Of a stretch of 42,390 bases of DNA, positions 7,943 to 15,893 are shown piece by piece (the stretch's first letter is position 1; each line of letters opens with the position of its first letter). Origin of the DNA: a virus; the IMG/VR virus record IMGVR_UViG_3300034683_000161, positions 1-42,390 of that record. The stretch is one strand, 5' to 3'. The notes below the pieces were generated by a model. That model did no database searches, was not told the DNA's origin, and worked only from the letters and a program-made list of their open reading frames with translations. A program made the position numbers and the translations under genes.

Positions 7943-8739
7943 TTTTCTCTCCTGTTTGCTAGTACGTCAAAGTATTCATCAAGTCCATCATCTTGATTGC
8001 GCAGTTTACTGTGATCGTTGGATGTGATGAGATAATGCACAAGTCCATCGTTAGTTTCCACGTACCGGATCGATACTTTGGATTCAGTTGCGAGTTCGAT
8101 GAACTCTACAGCAAGCATCCGCTCCAAATCGTTCTGTGTCATGAACGTAGGTTTGGTAATCTCATCAGATTCTTTTGTTTTACGAAAGAATAATAGAGAT
8201 CCTCCTTTGAGATTATCACCAGGAGAAGCCACGTTCATTCTGGCTAATGTCAATCGAATTTCAGCTGGTATCCCTGCTTCTGCTGCAGCATCCAGACGTG
8301 CCCGAATATTGTCAATAGGATGCACCGCAGTGAATGCATACGGGAAGTATTCTGGTAAAACTCGAGCAACCTCTTCTTCGCACAAATACAATATCTGTTG
8401 AACCGTATCCGTCGGGAGAAGATCTCTTCCGAGCTCATTTCGCCACGCGTACCACGCAAGTGCATCCGTCTGAGGATATACCTGCAGTACAACTACAGCC
8501 GCACATACTTCACCAATTTCGTGCTGGATTATTACTGGAAAAATCAATTTCCATGCATCTCCCGCTACGCTCATGATAGAATCTATCATGTGCTGTGGGA
8601 AATACTGCAAAAGATCATTCAACTTCGCATAATCCAAACATGCGGACATGTTGCTTTCTCGATATTGTCTGCTCCACACTTTATTCTTCTTGTATGGAAC
8701 ATGTACCTTCGTCATTACACCAAGTTTTGTCAGAGTCAT
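7939..8739 (-). CDS. Hypothetical protein, 266 aa
   Basis: Not recognised. The ATG at 8739 follows AAAGGAG. No membrane segment, signal peptide or catalytic box is evident; the middle (residues 60-150) is rich in hydrophobic helices with many aromatic residues, and the C-terminal third is charged. It is the first gene of a two-gene operon with the HAD phosphatase, so a joint role with that enzyme is plausible. The spacer upstream to the next gene is only a hairpin, so the promoter must lie further up or readthrough occurs. Confidence 0.8.
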   Translation of the reverse strand: MTLTKLGVMTKVHVPYKKNKVWSRQYRESNMSACLDYAKLNDLLQYFPQHMIDSIMSVAGDAWKLIFPVIIQHEIGEVCAAVVVLQVYPQTDALAWYAWRNELGRDLLPTDTVQQILYLCEEEVARVLPEYFPYAFTAVHPIDNIRARLDAAAEAGIPAEIRLTLARMNVASPGDNLKGGSLLFFRKTKESDEITKPTFMTQNDLERMLAVEFIELATESKVSIRYVETNDGLVHYLITSNDHSKLRNQDDGLDEYFDVLANRREK

Positions 8740-8755
8740 GACATATCTCCTTTTT

Positions 8756-8781
8756 CAGAGAGGGACCGTAGTCCCTCCCTG
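8756..8781 (-). terminator. Hairpin after the 416-aa gene
   Basis: Stem of about 11 bp with a CGTA-type loop, 10 bases past the stop at 8792. One pair is A-C on the plus strand but G-U on the minus strand, which supports minus-strand RNA as the folded form. Confidence 0.7.
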
Positions 8782-8791
8782 ATGGATTTCC

Positions 8792-10042
8792 CTACAGATA
8801 ATTGAACGAACGTATCATGAGATACAAAATGATCGCAATCGTGATCGATGCGTTCGTCGCATCTCTTTTTGATTCTCCGCACGATAGTACGAAGTTGTAG
8901 ATACTACGTTTGATCACCCAGACATCTTCATTTGCTATTCTCGAGCTAGTGTAGATGTTTGAGACTTTTTGCAGAATTTCAAACTTTGAATTCATATTGA
9001 CTCTATCGAGATAACAGAGTCGATACGTCTTCTGAAGAAGCTCGGTCACGATGAGACCTACACCAATGTAGTATTCTTCTTCACCGCGAGGTTTCTTCTT
9101 TGCATAAAACTCACCAGATTCCATTTGGAGTTTTCCAAGATCTGCGAATATGGTAAGAATTCTCTTTAGAGCATCTTCTTGTACATGAGGGGATTTTTTG
9201 CAGATCGCGTAAATGAGTTCATTATCGATGAGTCGGTTCACATTCTGACAATCGACAAGCATAGACGTAATCATAACGTCCATCACATTGGAAGAAGAAG
9301 ATATGACTTTTTCTCCATCGATCGTATCCACATGACCGTAGGATCCGATTGCTTCTCCTTCTTCCTTTGCGCGATAGTAGAGCTCAGCAATGAGTCTGAT
9401 TTTACTGCGCAATCTGGTCTGTGTATCCGTGATTACGTAGTTGATTTTCTTATCATCGTTGTAGCTCTGGAGAGTATCAAAGTGGATCGACTTTGGGTCG
9501 AGTAGATCGACACATTGTGCCTCGATAGCACCTTTCCAGGTTTTATATTGTACGATGTCGAATTTATTGGAAAGTCCATTGATGACTTTCTCCATGGTAC
9601 CTTGATCCGCACCATGCTTAAATGAGTTCGACACAATCGACGTGAAGAATCTGTAGTGCATGAGCTTGAAGAGTGCCAGAGTACCTCGTTCGATATCTAC
9701 TTTATTCAGATTCGAATTCAGGATTCTGTGAACTAGCCATATGGTCACCTGATTGAATGGATCATTGAGAACCACCCAACTATCATCGATGACTTCAACT
9801 TCTCGTACTACCGCTTTAATCGCATCTTCAGGAATATTGATTACAGAAAAGAAAAGATCACGATCGATCTGGGTGAACTTGATCCCCACTACACCAAGAA
9901 ATGGTGAATTAAGAGCGAGTCCATTATTTCCCTTAGTTTCAAAGAATCTGCAGAATCTATCGATACCGTCGATATATTCTTTCGTAATCGATACATTCGC
10001 TTCAGGGATCGATACAAATCCTTGTCTGAGATCCTGTGCCAT
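8792..10042 (-). CDS. Hypothetical protein, 416 aa, possibly virion-associated
   Basis: No family recognised. The ATG at 10042 follows TAGGAG. The protein is mostly helical, with long charged stretches, and ends in a hydrophobic segment (ITIAIILYLMIRSF) that could be one membrane-associated helix or a buried core helix. The leader carries an ATGCTATG element 29 bases upstream, similar to the motif before terminase and tail genes; together with its size this suggests a late, possibly virion, product. It forms a single-gene unit between a complex leader (10072-10320) and its own hairpin. Confidence 0.8.
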   Translation of the reverse strand: MAQDLRQGFVSIPEANVSITKEYIDGIDRFCRFFETKGNNGLALNSPFLGVVGIKFTQIDRDLFFSVINIPEDAIKAVVREVEVIDDSWVVLNDPFNQVTIWLVHRILNSNLNKVDIERGTLALFKLMHYRFFTSIVSNSFKHGADQGTMEKVINGLSNKFDIVQYKTWKGAIEAQCVDLLDPKSIHFDTLQSYNDDKKINYVITDTQTRLRSKIRLIAELYYRAKEEGEAIGSYGHVDTIDGEKVISSSSNVMDVMITSMLVDCQNVNRLIDNELIYAICKKSPHVQEDALKRILTIFADLGKLQMESGEFYAKKKPRGEEEYYIGVGLIVTELLQKTYRLCYLDRVNMNSKFEILQKVSNIYTSSRIANEDVWVIKRSIYNFVLSCGESKRDATNASITIAIILYLMIRSFNYL

Positions 10043-10071
10043 GGTATTTACTCCTAAGTAGGATAACTGTC

Positions 10072-10079
10072 CATAGCAT
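10072..10079 (-). promoter_or_regulatory. ATGCTATG promoter-like element
   Basis: ATGCTATG on the minus strand, 29 bases before the ATG at 10042; two bases differ from ATTNTATG at non-core positions, and the TATG core and spacing are kept. Confidence 0.35.
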
Positions 10080-10141
10080 CTTGCATATATACACTGTATG
10101 TATTTTTTTACATGTACTATCTATTAAATGCAAAAACATTT

Positions 10142-10176
10142 CTTCTCTTTTGAGAAGGGAGGCAGACGAAGTCTGC
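10142..10176 (-). promoter_or_regulatory. Two leader hairpins upstream of the 416-aa gene
   Basis: Two adjacent 6-bp hairpins, 10142-10157 (CTTCTC, 4-base loop) and 10162-10176 (GCAGAC, 3-base loop). On the minus strand the first is followed after a few bases by TTTTT, the only hairpin here with a U-run close behind, so it could be an attenuator. Confidence 0.4.
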
Positions 10177-10189
10177 ATGTGTGTGAGAC

Positions 10190-10241
10190 ACTTCCTTATT
10201 TTGTATTTGATATCTGTAGATAACTTCCTTATTTGGTATTT
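10190..10241. repeat. Two direct 19-bp repeats in the leader
   Basis: Two copies of ACTTCCTTATTTNGTATTT, at 10190-10208 and 10223-10241, with 18 of 19 bases identical and a 33-bp period, about three helical turns. This would suit a dimeric or side-by-side protein site. No gene lies in 10043-10389. Confidence 0.5.
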
Positions 10242-10262
10242 AAAGAAGAGAGAAGAGATAAA

Positions 10263-10287
10263 CGAGAGTTCACACCATGAACTCTCG
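10263..10287. other. 10-bp inverted repeat
   Basis: CGAGAGTTCA/TGAACTCTCG with a 5-base loop, perfect. It sits between the hairpin at 10325-10359 and the direct repeats, so it may be a second terminator or an operator. Confidence 0.45.
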
Positions 10288-10324
10288 AATAAGAATTACA
10301 AAACAAATGAAGTGATACGAATTA

Positions 10325-10359
10325 TAGGAGGGAGAGCTCTGAGGGCTCTCTCCCTCCTA
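10325..10359 (-). terminator. Hairpin after the 76-aa gene
   Basis: 12-bp perfect stem (TAGGAGGGAGAG), 30 bases past the stop at 10390. No U-tract. It ends the acetyltransferase operon. Confidence 0.65.
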
Positions 10360-10389
10360 GATATCGTCAAGATCCCGTTCTTCGATGGG

Positions 10390-10620
10390 TTAGAACCCCA
10401 GATGGTCATCACCATCGGTGATCGTGTAACAGCCATGCTTTTTCAAGGACCTGTACTGAATCAGTGTTTCCTTGAAGAATTCACCGAAAAAGTCAGGATC
10501 CACACGCACCATCGATATCTGTGCGTAGATTTTGAGGAGCGATGCATAGATCTTCTCGTTGTTCCGGTGTTTATACCAGAACGCTTCCGAAGGACGTCTG
10601 CTGAGTATTTCGGTACTCAC
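10390..10620 (-). CDS. Small hypothetical protein, 76 aa (GTG start)
   Basis: Not recognised. The GTG at 10620 lies 26 bases after the stop of the acetyltransferase gene, with only a weak CAGGT site, so translation may depend on the upstream gene. The sequence is protein-like: two predicted helices rich in aromatic and basic residues, then a short charged tail. The hairpin past its stop, placed as for other genes here, supports it as a real operon end. Confidence 0.6.
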   Translation of the reverse strand: MSTEILSRRPSEAFWYKHRNNEKIYASLLKIYAQISMVRVDPDFFGEFFKETLIQYRSLKKHGCYTITDGDDHLGF

Positions 10621-10646
10621 CTGATACCTGAGCCAGACGATGATCT

Positions 10647-11519
10647 CTACAAGAGTACCTTATGGTACTTGAGACACAGCGTGAGGAGAGGGACGGGCAT
10701 GTCCGCGTCTTGTTGTTCACGTTCGTACGCGAACGCCATCTTGGCGTAGAGGTTGCGTGCAGGTATATTGTCTTCCCGAACATGTACAACGATATCCTTG
10801 GTATAAGTCCGTCGGATTTCTTCGAGCAACCCTTGCGCGTAGCCTTTCCTTCGTTGATCTTCCACAGTGAAGAGATTGGTCACAAAGACGTGATCTTCGT
10901 GAACGTAGAGTTCGCAACGAGTCGTCCACGAATCCGGACCGAGACAGAACGACGCTTCGTGATGAATGTCGAGATCCGCCATCACTGCGAAATTGAACTT
11001 CGGAAATTCTGGAGTAACCAGCTCCGGTTTCTTTTCTTTGAGATCGATCACGGAGAGCCCGAGATTTCCGATGATTTGATCAGCGAAAGGCGCTACCATG
11101 TCTGCGCACTTTCTGGTGCTGATCATTCTCTTGTGAATATGGCAGATTTCACGCAGTACCACGTAGCAGAGTGCATGAATGCTGACTTGATTGCATTCAC
11201 GAAACTTCTGCGCTAGACGCTGACGTGCGATTTGGATCTTCCACTTGGGAAGATCTTTCGTCCGATATTCTTCAATCGGTTCGATGACATTTCTGGAAGA
11301 CTTCGGAAGATTGACCCGAACCTTTTCTTTGAAGTAGGTACCGTTCAGAGCATCCGCGATGGTGCCAATCATGGGAAGAGCCATACTTCTCGGGATGTAT
11401 GCGCTCGGAGTATCCAGAGCAGGCTGGTTCAGATTCTTGAATCCCCAGAGTATGGGATTTTCGCAGAGGAAGTCAGGATCGGAATTCATCTTCTCTTTGA
11501 TACGGTCGATATTTTCCAT
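10647..11519 (-). CDS. GNAT-family N-acetyltransferase, 290 aa
   Basis: Residues 175-270 form a GNAT domain: beta strands around residues 201-218, then the acetyl-CoA-binding motif A QRRKGYAQGLL (residues 222-232) and motif B DNIPARNLYAKMAF (residues 250-263). The enzyme would move an acetyl group from acetyl-CoA to an amine of an unknown substrate. The first 170 residues are not part of the usual fold and are mostly helical; they may choose the substrate or bind a partner. The ribosome site is modest. Phage acetyltransferases can alter host RNA polymerase, tRNA or toxins; nothing here picks one of these. Confidence 0.85.
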   Translation of the reverse strand: MENIDRIKEKMNSDPDFLCENPILWGFKNLNQPALDTPSAYIPRSMALPMIGTIADALNGTYFKEKVRVNLPKSSRNVIEPIEEYRTKDLPKWKIQIARQRLAQKFRECNQVSIHALCYVVLREICHIHKRMISTRKCADMVAPFADQIIGNLGLSVIDLKEKKPELVTPEFPKFNFAVMADLDIHHEASFCLGPDSWTTRCELYVHEDHVFVTNLFTVEDQRRKGYAQGLLEEIRRTYTKDIVVHVREDNIPARNLYAKMAFAYEREQQDADMPVPLLTLCLKYHKVLL

Positions 11520-11588
11520 GTGACTATACCTGTCCTTTTACAGGTTGTGGGTTGATGACTACATTGATTCGTTTCGCTATGCAAAAAA

Positions 11589-11596
11589 ATAATGTA
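11589..11596 (-). promoter_or_regulatory. TACATTAT, weak match to the ATATATTAC element
   Basis: Two mismatches to TATATTAC, 69 bases before the acetyltransferase start, in an AT-rich patch with a run of seven A. It is listed because position and strand agree with the better copies. Confidence 0.25.
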
Positions 11597-11612
11597 TATC
11601 TGAATGCGAATT

Positions 11613-11644
11613 GAGAGGGAGCCCCCATCTAGGGGCTCCCTCTC
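11613..11644 (-). terminator. Hairpin after the first metallopeptidase gene
   Basis: 13-bp perfect stem (GAGAGGGAGCCCC) with a 6-base loop, one base past the stop at 11646. No U-tract. Confidence 0.75.
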
Positions 11645-11645
11645 G

Positions 11646-12224
11646 CTATTCCTCGATATTCGAAGGTTCAAGCATCTGGTGAATTGCGACGATCCGTGCC
11701 TTGATATTCTCAAGTCTGCTGTAGTTCGAAAGAAACAGCAGCATACCTTCTGCGCACCCATATGTTACACAGAACTCATCTGCTTCCATCTCGAACTTCA
11801 AGTTGGTCCGATGGAGAGCGGGATTCTGTAAGTGGCCACGTCTGATGTGACCAATTTCGTGCACTATCGCTGCAGTTTGGATGCGCTCATCAGCAAAACA
11901 TAGCGCAGTGTTGTGCACGATGATCCCAATGTGCTCATCGGTATCATACACGTACGCTATCACCGAACAGGCATTGGGAGCACCGACAACACCAGTGATC
12001 ATTTTCACCACGGTATTATCCATGTACACCCGAATGTCACCGATGTCGGCCTGCCTGCTCTTTTCCGACCGTGTGTTGACCATGCAGTTCACCATGATGC
12101 GCAGCCAGAAGATCATGAATGCAGTGTACTTACTATTCCGTTGCCAGTATTCTGTTCGTGCTGCACGATATGCATCAGCCAAGATGGAATTGAGCATGTT
12201 CCATTTGTATTTGAGAATATTCAT
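11646..12224 (-). CDS. HExxH zinc metallopeptidase-like protein, 192 aa
   Basis: Residues 122-126 are HEIGH, the zincin motif with two zinc-binding His and the catalytic Glu. The third ligand is probably Glu147 in EMEADE, the ExxxD arrangement of gluzincins such as M48 and the minigluzincins. Length (192 aa) suits a minimal soluble peptidase without pro-domain. Residues 30-50 are hydrophobic and may contact a membrane. A second protein with the same two motifs lies directly upstream (12368-12871). It has its own leader with a TACATTAC element and its own terminator, so it is expressed separately. Target unknown: phage or host protein processing are both possible. Confidence 0.8.
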   Translation of the reverse strand: MNILKYKWNMLNSILADAYRAARTEYWQRNSKYTAFMIFWLRIMVNCMVNTRSEKSRQADIGDIRVYMDNTVVKMITGVVGAPNACSVIAYVYDTDEHIGIIVHNTALCFADERIQTAAIVHEIGHIRRGHLQNPALHRTNLKFEMEADEFCVTYGCAEGMLLFLSNYSRLENIKARIVAIHQMLEPSNIEE

Positions 12225-12269
12225 GATAGACTCCGTTTGAGTTACTTGATTTGATTGGTCTTCAAATTA

Positions 12270-12277
12270 GTAATGTA
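12270..12277 (-). promoter_or_regulatory. TACATTAC, near match to the ATATATTAC element
   Basis: One mismatch to TATATTAC, 45 bases before the ATG at 12224, at the spacing of the exact copies. Confidence 0.45.
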
Positions 12278-12310
12278 TAAACAAAACTAATTGAACAGCA
12301 TAATCATACC

Positions 12311-12340
12311 ACGATACGGGACTTAATTGTCCCGTATCGT
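12311..12340 (-). terminator. Hairpin after the second metallopeptidase gene
   Basis: 12-bp perfect stem (ACGATACGGGAC) with a TTAATT loop, 27 bases past the stop at 12368. No U-tract on the minus side. Confidence 0.7.
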
Positions 12341-12367
12341 TTATATTTTTGTTGATCGTGATGACCT

Positions 12368-12871
12368 CTACACGAGATACGATTTCATCTCTTTTGCTCT
12401 GCATTTAATTTCATCGTCTTGTGGTAACTTCATCAAGAACATCCACATTCCGTGAGCATGCCCTCGTTCTGCTGCCCAAAGATCAGCTTCAAATTCGTAG
12501 ATACTCGAAGTGAAGTAATCGTCTTTGACGATGTGATGAAATATCACGTGGGCTTTCTCGTGCTCTGTTACTGCAGTCTGTACACATGGCGTAAGCTTGA
12601 GAAATTCTGAGTTCACATACATTGAAAATGTAGCATAGCCGTCAATTATCGCAGAACCAATACTCGCACATGGCACGGACCAAAATCCAGTAGTGAAAAA
12701 CACAAGAAGATTACTTTTATATATTCTAAGTCCTTCGTGATCTACTGCGATTGGTGTGCAATATTTCGGAATGTAGCGGAAGAGAAGTGTACACCCACAC
12801 CAGCGGATTATAGTAAATATGAGACTACCTATCGCCTTCAACAAATTCTTTGTATCTTCAGTATATGACAT
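12368..12871 (-). CDS. HExxH metallopeptidase-like protein with N-terminal membrane segment, 167 aa
   Basis: HEKAH at residues 104-108 and EFEAD at 126-130 match the zinc-binding and third-ligand motifs of the neighbouring 192-aa protein, with nearly the same spacing, so the two are paralogues. Unlike its neighbour, this one has a clear hydrophobic segment at residues 12-32 (LIFTIIRWCGCTLLF) and another hydrophobic patch near 52-65, pointing to a membrane anchor. A strong AAGGAG site precedes the ATG. An exact ATATATTAC element lies 40 bases upstream. The pair could be a soluble and a membrane-bound form acting on different targets. Confidence 0.75.
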   Translation of the reverse strand: MSYTEDTKNLLKAIGSLIFTIIRWCGCTLLFRYIPKYCTPIAVDHEGLRIYKSNLLVFFTTGFWSVPCASIGSAIIDGYATFSMYVNSEFLKLTPCVQTAVTEHEKAHVIFHHIVKDDYFTSSIYEFEADLWAAERGHAHGMWMFLMKLPQDDEIKCRAKEMKSYLV

Positions 12872-12911
12872 GGGAGTTCTCCTTGGTTATAGAAGTAATA
12901 TTCTCTATTGT

Positions 12912-12920
12912 GTAATATAT
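12912..12920 (-). promoter_or_regulatory. ATATATTAC promoter-like element
   Basis: Exact 9-mer, 40 bases before the ATG at 12871, located between the terminase terminator and this gene. Confidence 0.55.
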
Positions 12921-12930
12921 GTGTCAGTAG

Positions 12931-12961
12931 TACATGGGGACCCATCATGGGTCCCCATGTA
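12931..12961 (-). terminator. Hairpin after the terminase gene
   Basis: 14-bp perfect stem (TACATGGGGACCCA) with a 3-base loop, one base past the terminase stop. No U-tract. Confidence 0.8.
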
Positions 12962-12962
12962 T

Positions 12963-15080
12963 TTAGAACCGCAGCATTCGTAGTGTTTGGCGCATCAGTG
13001 ATGGATCGACTCTACTCACTTTACCTGCGGCATCTTCTGCTCGTATTACCTGAACTTCCGAATCATCCTCGTCTCCCTCAACGAGAGATTCAAGATAAGT
13101 CAGTTCACGGATGTACGAACTTCTAACTGCAGGGTATGTGGTATTTCGAATTTCTTTCTTGATTTCTGATATGCGATTGCGCAATTCCGTTTGTGCTTTT
13201 CTATCATCCGGATTGACTTTTTCCCCACTGCTATTTACACCAGAAAGGAAATCGTTCTTATCTAGTTTGTAGTATTGGAGATTCCTACCGAAATGAACGA
13301 ACCAGCATGCCAGAAGATAGGCGATGACCATATCGTCATGTCCACCATTCGAATGGTCAATGCGGTCATTCTTCAGACGAAGTTGTGAAAGTTCCGCAAT
13401 CAGTGTCAAGTCATGAATACGAGTAGCATTGAGCTCCACTGTCTTCATGAGCGTAGTTTTGTACAAAGTGTTTCTCGAATTCTCACCTTTTCCTGCAGTG
13501 ACGTATCCGAGATACTTCTTGTCTGCACCAAGCTCAGCATCGCTTGAAGAGACATCTACTGTATTGTACGGAGCAACTCCACGGTTCTGGAATACTTCAT
13601 TGTAGATTCTAGTCCATGGGTTAATTCCAGCTCTACGAAGAATACCGCAGATGATACTGAGGATTATTGATCCAGTACTCTTTCTTTCAGGAACAAGAAA
13701 CAAGTTGTCGTGTTTTACCATGTACTCACCAAGGAACGTTGCGAATCTGACGAGGTCGGATTCGTTGCATCTGGCAGTACAGACAACCGAAAGATCTGAT
13801 GGATCTACCATGCAAAGAGTGGTAAAGTCACGTCCGATGTTTTCGGATGTATCTAGTCCCATAATGAGCGGTCTACGATAGATCTTACTGTTGATAACGA
13901 CAGCAGGATCTTGATACCATCTGAAAGCATAGCCTCCATTGATCTCAGTTTTCACTGGTTCCATCTGTGAAGATTTGATTCGCTCGAGTGTCTGTACAGG
14001 GATGATACTCCCGATGACACCAGCTTGTCTCATGTTGAGATAATCTCGAGCGATTTCTTCTGGAGTACCACCAGTACGAGCTGATGTTTCTTTGAACCAC
14101 TGATGTGACTTATCGAGCTGCAAATACGAGAAAACGGCATACACCATCTTGTTGGTAGAATGGCGTTCAACTAGACTATGCAGTTCTTCTCTATTTTTGC
14201 AATCGTAGATCTGTTCAGTGAATACCATCGACTTTTCGATGAGACTCAAAGCAAACTGAGTTTCAGGTGAATTGAGCTTGCCGGCAGTCGAAGTCAGGAT
14301 GTTACTGTGCGGTAAACCAAGTTCCTTGGCCTGACCTGCAGCGGTGGTAGTTGCAGAAACTGCTGATGGATATGAAAGATTGATGTATCTAAAATATTCC
14401 GTTTCGTCCCAGTGCTGACAAGGAGTAGACATACCACGTCCGAGTTTCTCGGCGCTGAATGTATCACCTTGTGCAGTGAATGTCTGATACTGGTTATTGA
14501 GGGCATCATACGACAGACCTTCTTTACGCTCAGTATCTTTGAGCTTATTTCTCAAAAGAAGATACTGAGGAAGACCATTTCGTATATCTTTGAGTCGTTT
14601 GACGTTTTCCTGAACAAGGTCATTGTCTTTGGTAAGCATGGCTATGTTGAACTGAGTAGCCATGAAATACATTACCCAAGAAATGATTGCTTGGGTAGAC
14701 ATCGTCTTACCGCACTGGCGTGCCATAACGAGATAGACATCTATGTTGTTAAGGAATAACCACGTAAGAGCCAGGTTTCCTCTACTGAGTTCATAGGTAA
14801 TGTTTTTACCTGCAGCAGGAATGCGAATTACTTCTCTCAGATAGTACCAAGGATTCAATTTGCACTCAAGTGCGATACGTCCAGCAAGTTCTTCTGAGTT
14901 ATCTTTTAGATCGTGAGGATCGTATTTTGCTATATCTTTTTGTATGATGGACATGAAGAACATGTTGTTCTGTATACCCATCTTCTTAAGAATCGCATGT
15001 TGTTTGATAAACGACATGTTCTTTGTCGCGGTGTGAATACTTGCACCTTGTAGTGCGAAATCTTCTGCGAACAAGATCAT
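12963..15080 (-). CDS. terL: Terminase large subunit, 705 aa
   Basis: The packaging motor and DNA-cutting enzyme. The ATPase half has a Walker A box ARQCGKT (residues 120-126) and a Walker B-like HWDETEY (223-229). The nuclease half has the RNase H-like acidic residues: PLIMGLDTS (about 404-412) and GHDDMVIAY near residue 596. Its length is typical of giant-phage terminases (phiKZ gp25 is similar in size). No small subunit is visible next to it. An ATTCTATG element lies 30 bases upstream and a 14-bp hairpin directly after the stop, so it is a single-gene late unit. The ribosome site (AGGG) is weak. Confidence 0.93.
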   Translation of the reverse strand: MILFAEDFALQGASIHTATKNMSFIKQHAILKKMGIQNNMFFMSIIQKDIAKYDPHDLKDNSEELAGRIALECKLNPWYYLREVIRIPAAGKNITYELSRGNLALTWLFLNNIDVYLVMARQCGKTMSTQAIISWVMYFMATQFNIAMLTKDNDLVQENVKRLKDIRNGLPQYLLLRNKLKDTERKEGLSYDALNNQYQTFTAQGDTFSAEKLGRGMSTPCQHWDETEYFRYINLSYPSAVSATTTAAGQAKELGLPHSNILTSTAGKLNSPETQFALSLIEKSMVFTEQIYDCKNREELHSLVERHSTNKMVYAVFSYLQLDKSHQWFKETSARTGGTPEEIARDYLNMRQAGVIGSIIPVQTLERIKSSQMEPVKTEINGGYAFRWYQDPAVVINSKIYRRPLIMGLDTSENIGRDFTTLCMVDPSDLSVVCTARCNESDLVRFATFLGEYMVKHDNLFLVPERKSTGSIILSIICGILRRAGINPWTRIYNEVFQNRGVAPYNTVDVSSSDAELGADKKYLGYVTAGKGENSRNTLYKTTLMKTVELNATRIHDLTLIAELSQLRLKNDRIDHSNGGHDDMVIAYLLACWFVHFGRNLQYYKLDKNDFLSGVNSSGEKVNPDDRKAQTELRNRISEIKKEIRNTTYPAVRSSYIRELTYLESLVEGDEDDSEVQVIRAEDAAGKVSRVDPSLMRQTLRMLRF

Positions 15081-15110
15081 AAATGTACCCTATTTTCAAA
15101 ATTTGTGATT

Positions 15111-15118
15111 CATAGAAT
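15111..15118 (-). promoter_or_regulatory. ATTCTATG promoter-like element (terminase)
   Basis: Exact ATTCTATG on the minus strand, 30 bases before the terminase ATG and just after the upstream unit's hairpin. Confidence 0.55.
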
Positions 15119-15130
15119 ACAGCCAACGTG

Positions 15131-15164
15131 ATACAGAGGAGACCCACGTGGGGCTCCTCTGTAT
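15131..15164 (-). terminator. Hairpin after the protease operon
   Basis: Stem of 14 pairs with one mismatch (arms start ATACAGAGGAG), loop ACGT, 10 bases past the stop at 15175. No U-tract. Confidence 0.75.
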
Positions 15165-15174
15165 ATGATTTCGC

Positions 15175-15882
15175 TTATTTGTGGACGTCAGCGTGACGAT
15201 AGAACTTAAGAACGCTACTCGAGAGGAAGTGTTCCATATCTTCTTTCGAGTAAAGCCCGATCTCGACTCCGCGACGGAAGATGCATTCGTAGATAGGACC
15301 AAGGTAAGACGAACTCCCTGTGACCATATCGACGACACCTTCGAGGGCGAGCCCACCGTAGATGGAAACAACACGTTCGTGACCGAACATCCAAACGACA
15401 GTTTCAGCAAAGCTACATCTACTCGTCGCATGCGTGATGACTTTGCCTTTGCATTCGGACATCGCAGTCAGAACAGAACTGAGCGTAGGAATGACCCACC
15501 ACCCACCGACGTTTGAGCTCAGGATGATCTCGATCGTGTTCTCTTCCGTCATCTGTGCAAGGAATGTGCACAGTCTGTTCTGGAAGTAACTGAGTTCAAG
15601 TCTGTTCACAGGAGAGATGTAGATCCTGAAGTTCTTCCCATCCGTGGAATGCACGTTGAGCTTCATGGATTCTTCCTGGTATCGTCTGGCGCCATTGTCA
15701 TCACACTCGTTACAATTGAGAGCTCTGACAATAGCATTTGCGGAAAGAGCACCTTCACCATCCGGCGGCTTTCTTTCGCTGTATCCCAGTTTGTGAACGG
15801 GATGATGAATGGGAGTACGCATGACTTGGCTCATGCTTTCGAGTCCACCATAGATGAGACTGTCTTCAGTATCGAACACCAT
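15175..15882 (-). CDS. Catalytically dead ClpP-like protein (pseudoprotease), 235 aa
   Basis: Residues 115-185 align without gaps to the active ClpP-like protein encoded next door (shared CKG-VIT, C-x-x-A, W-x-x-GH). In that alignment the catalytic Ser157 of the neighbour becomes Phe158 here, and the catalytic His180 becomes Glu181. The protein therefore keeps the ClpP/crotonase fold but should not cleave peptides. By analogy with ClpR subunits it may form mixed rings with the active copy or act as a scaffold; this is inference. The N-terminal 90 residues differ and hold a possible metal site (CNEC). It is the last of four co-transcribed genes, 11 bases after its active paralogue. Confidence 0.8.
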   Translation of the reverse strand: MVFDTEDSLIYGGLESMSQVMRTPIHHPVHKLGYSERKPPDGEGALSANAIVRALNCNECDDNGARRYQEESMKLNVHSTDGKNFRIYISPVNRLELSYFQNRLCTFLAQMTEENTIEIILSSNVGGWWVIPTLSSVLTAMSECKGKVITHATSRCSFAETVVWMFGHERVVSIYGGLALEGVVDMVTGSSSYLGPIYECIFRRGVEIGLYSKEDMEHFLSSSVLKFYRHADVHK

Positions 15883-15893
15883 CGTGGTTCTCC

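Noticed and set aside
10036-10749. A 237-codon plus-strand frame.
   Set aside because: It crosses hairpins and the leader repeats and lies opposite the 76-aa gene and the end of the acetyltransferase gene; no ribosome site.
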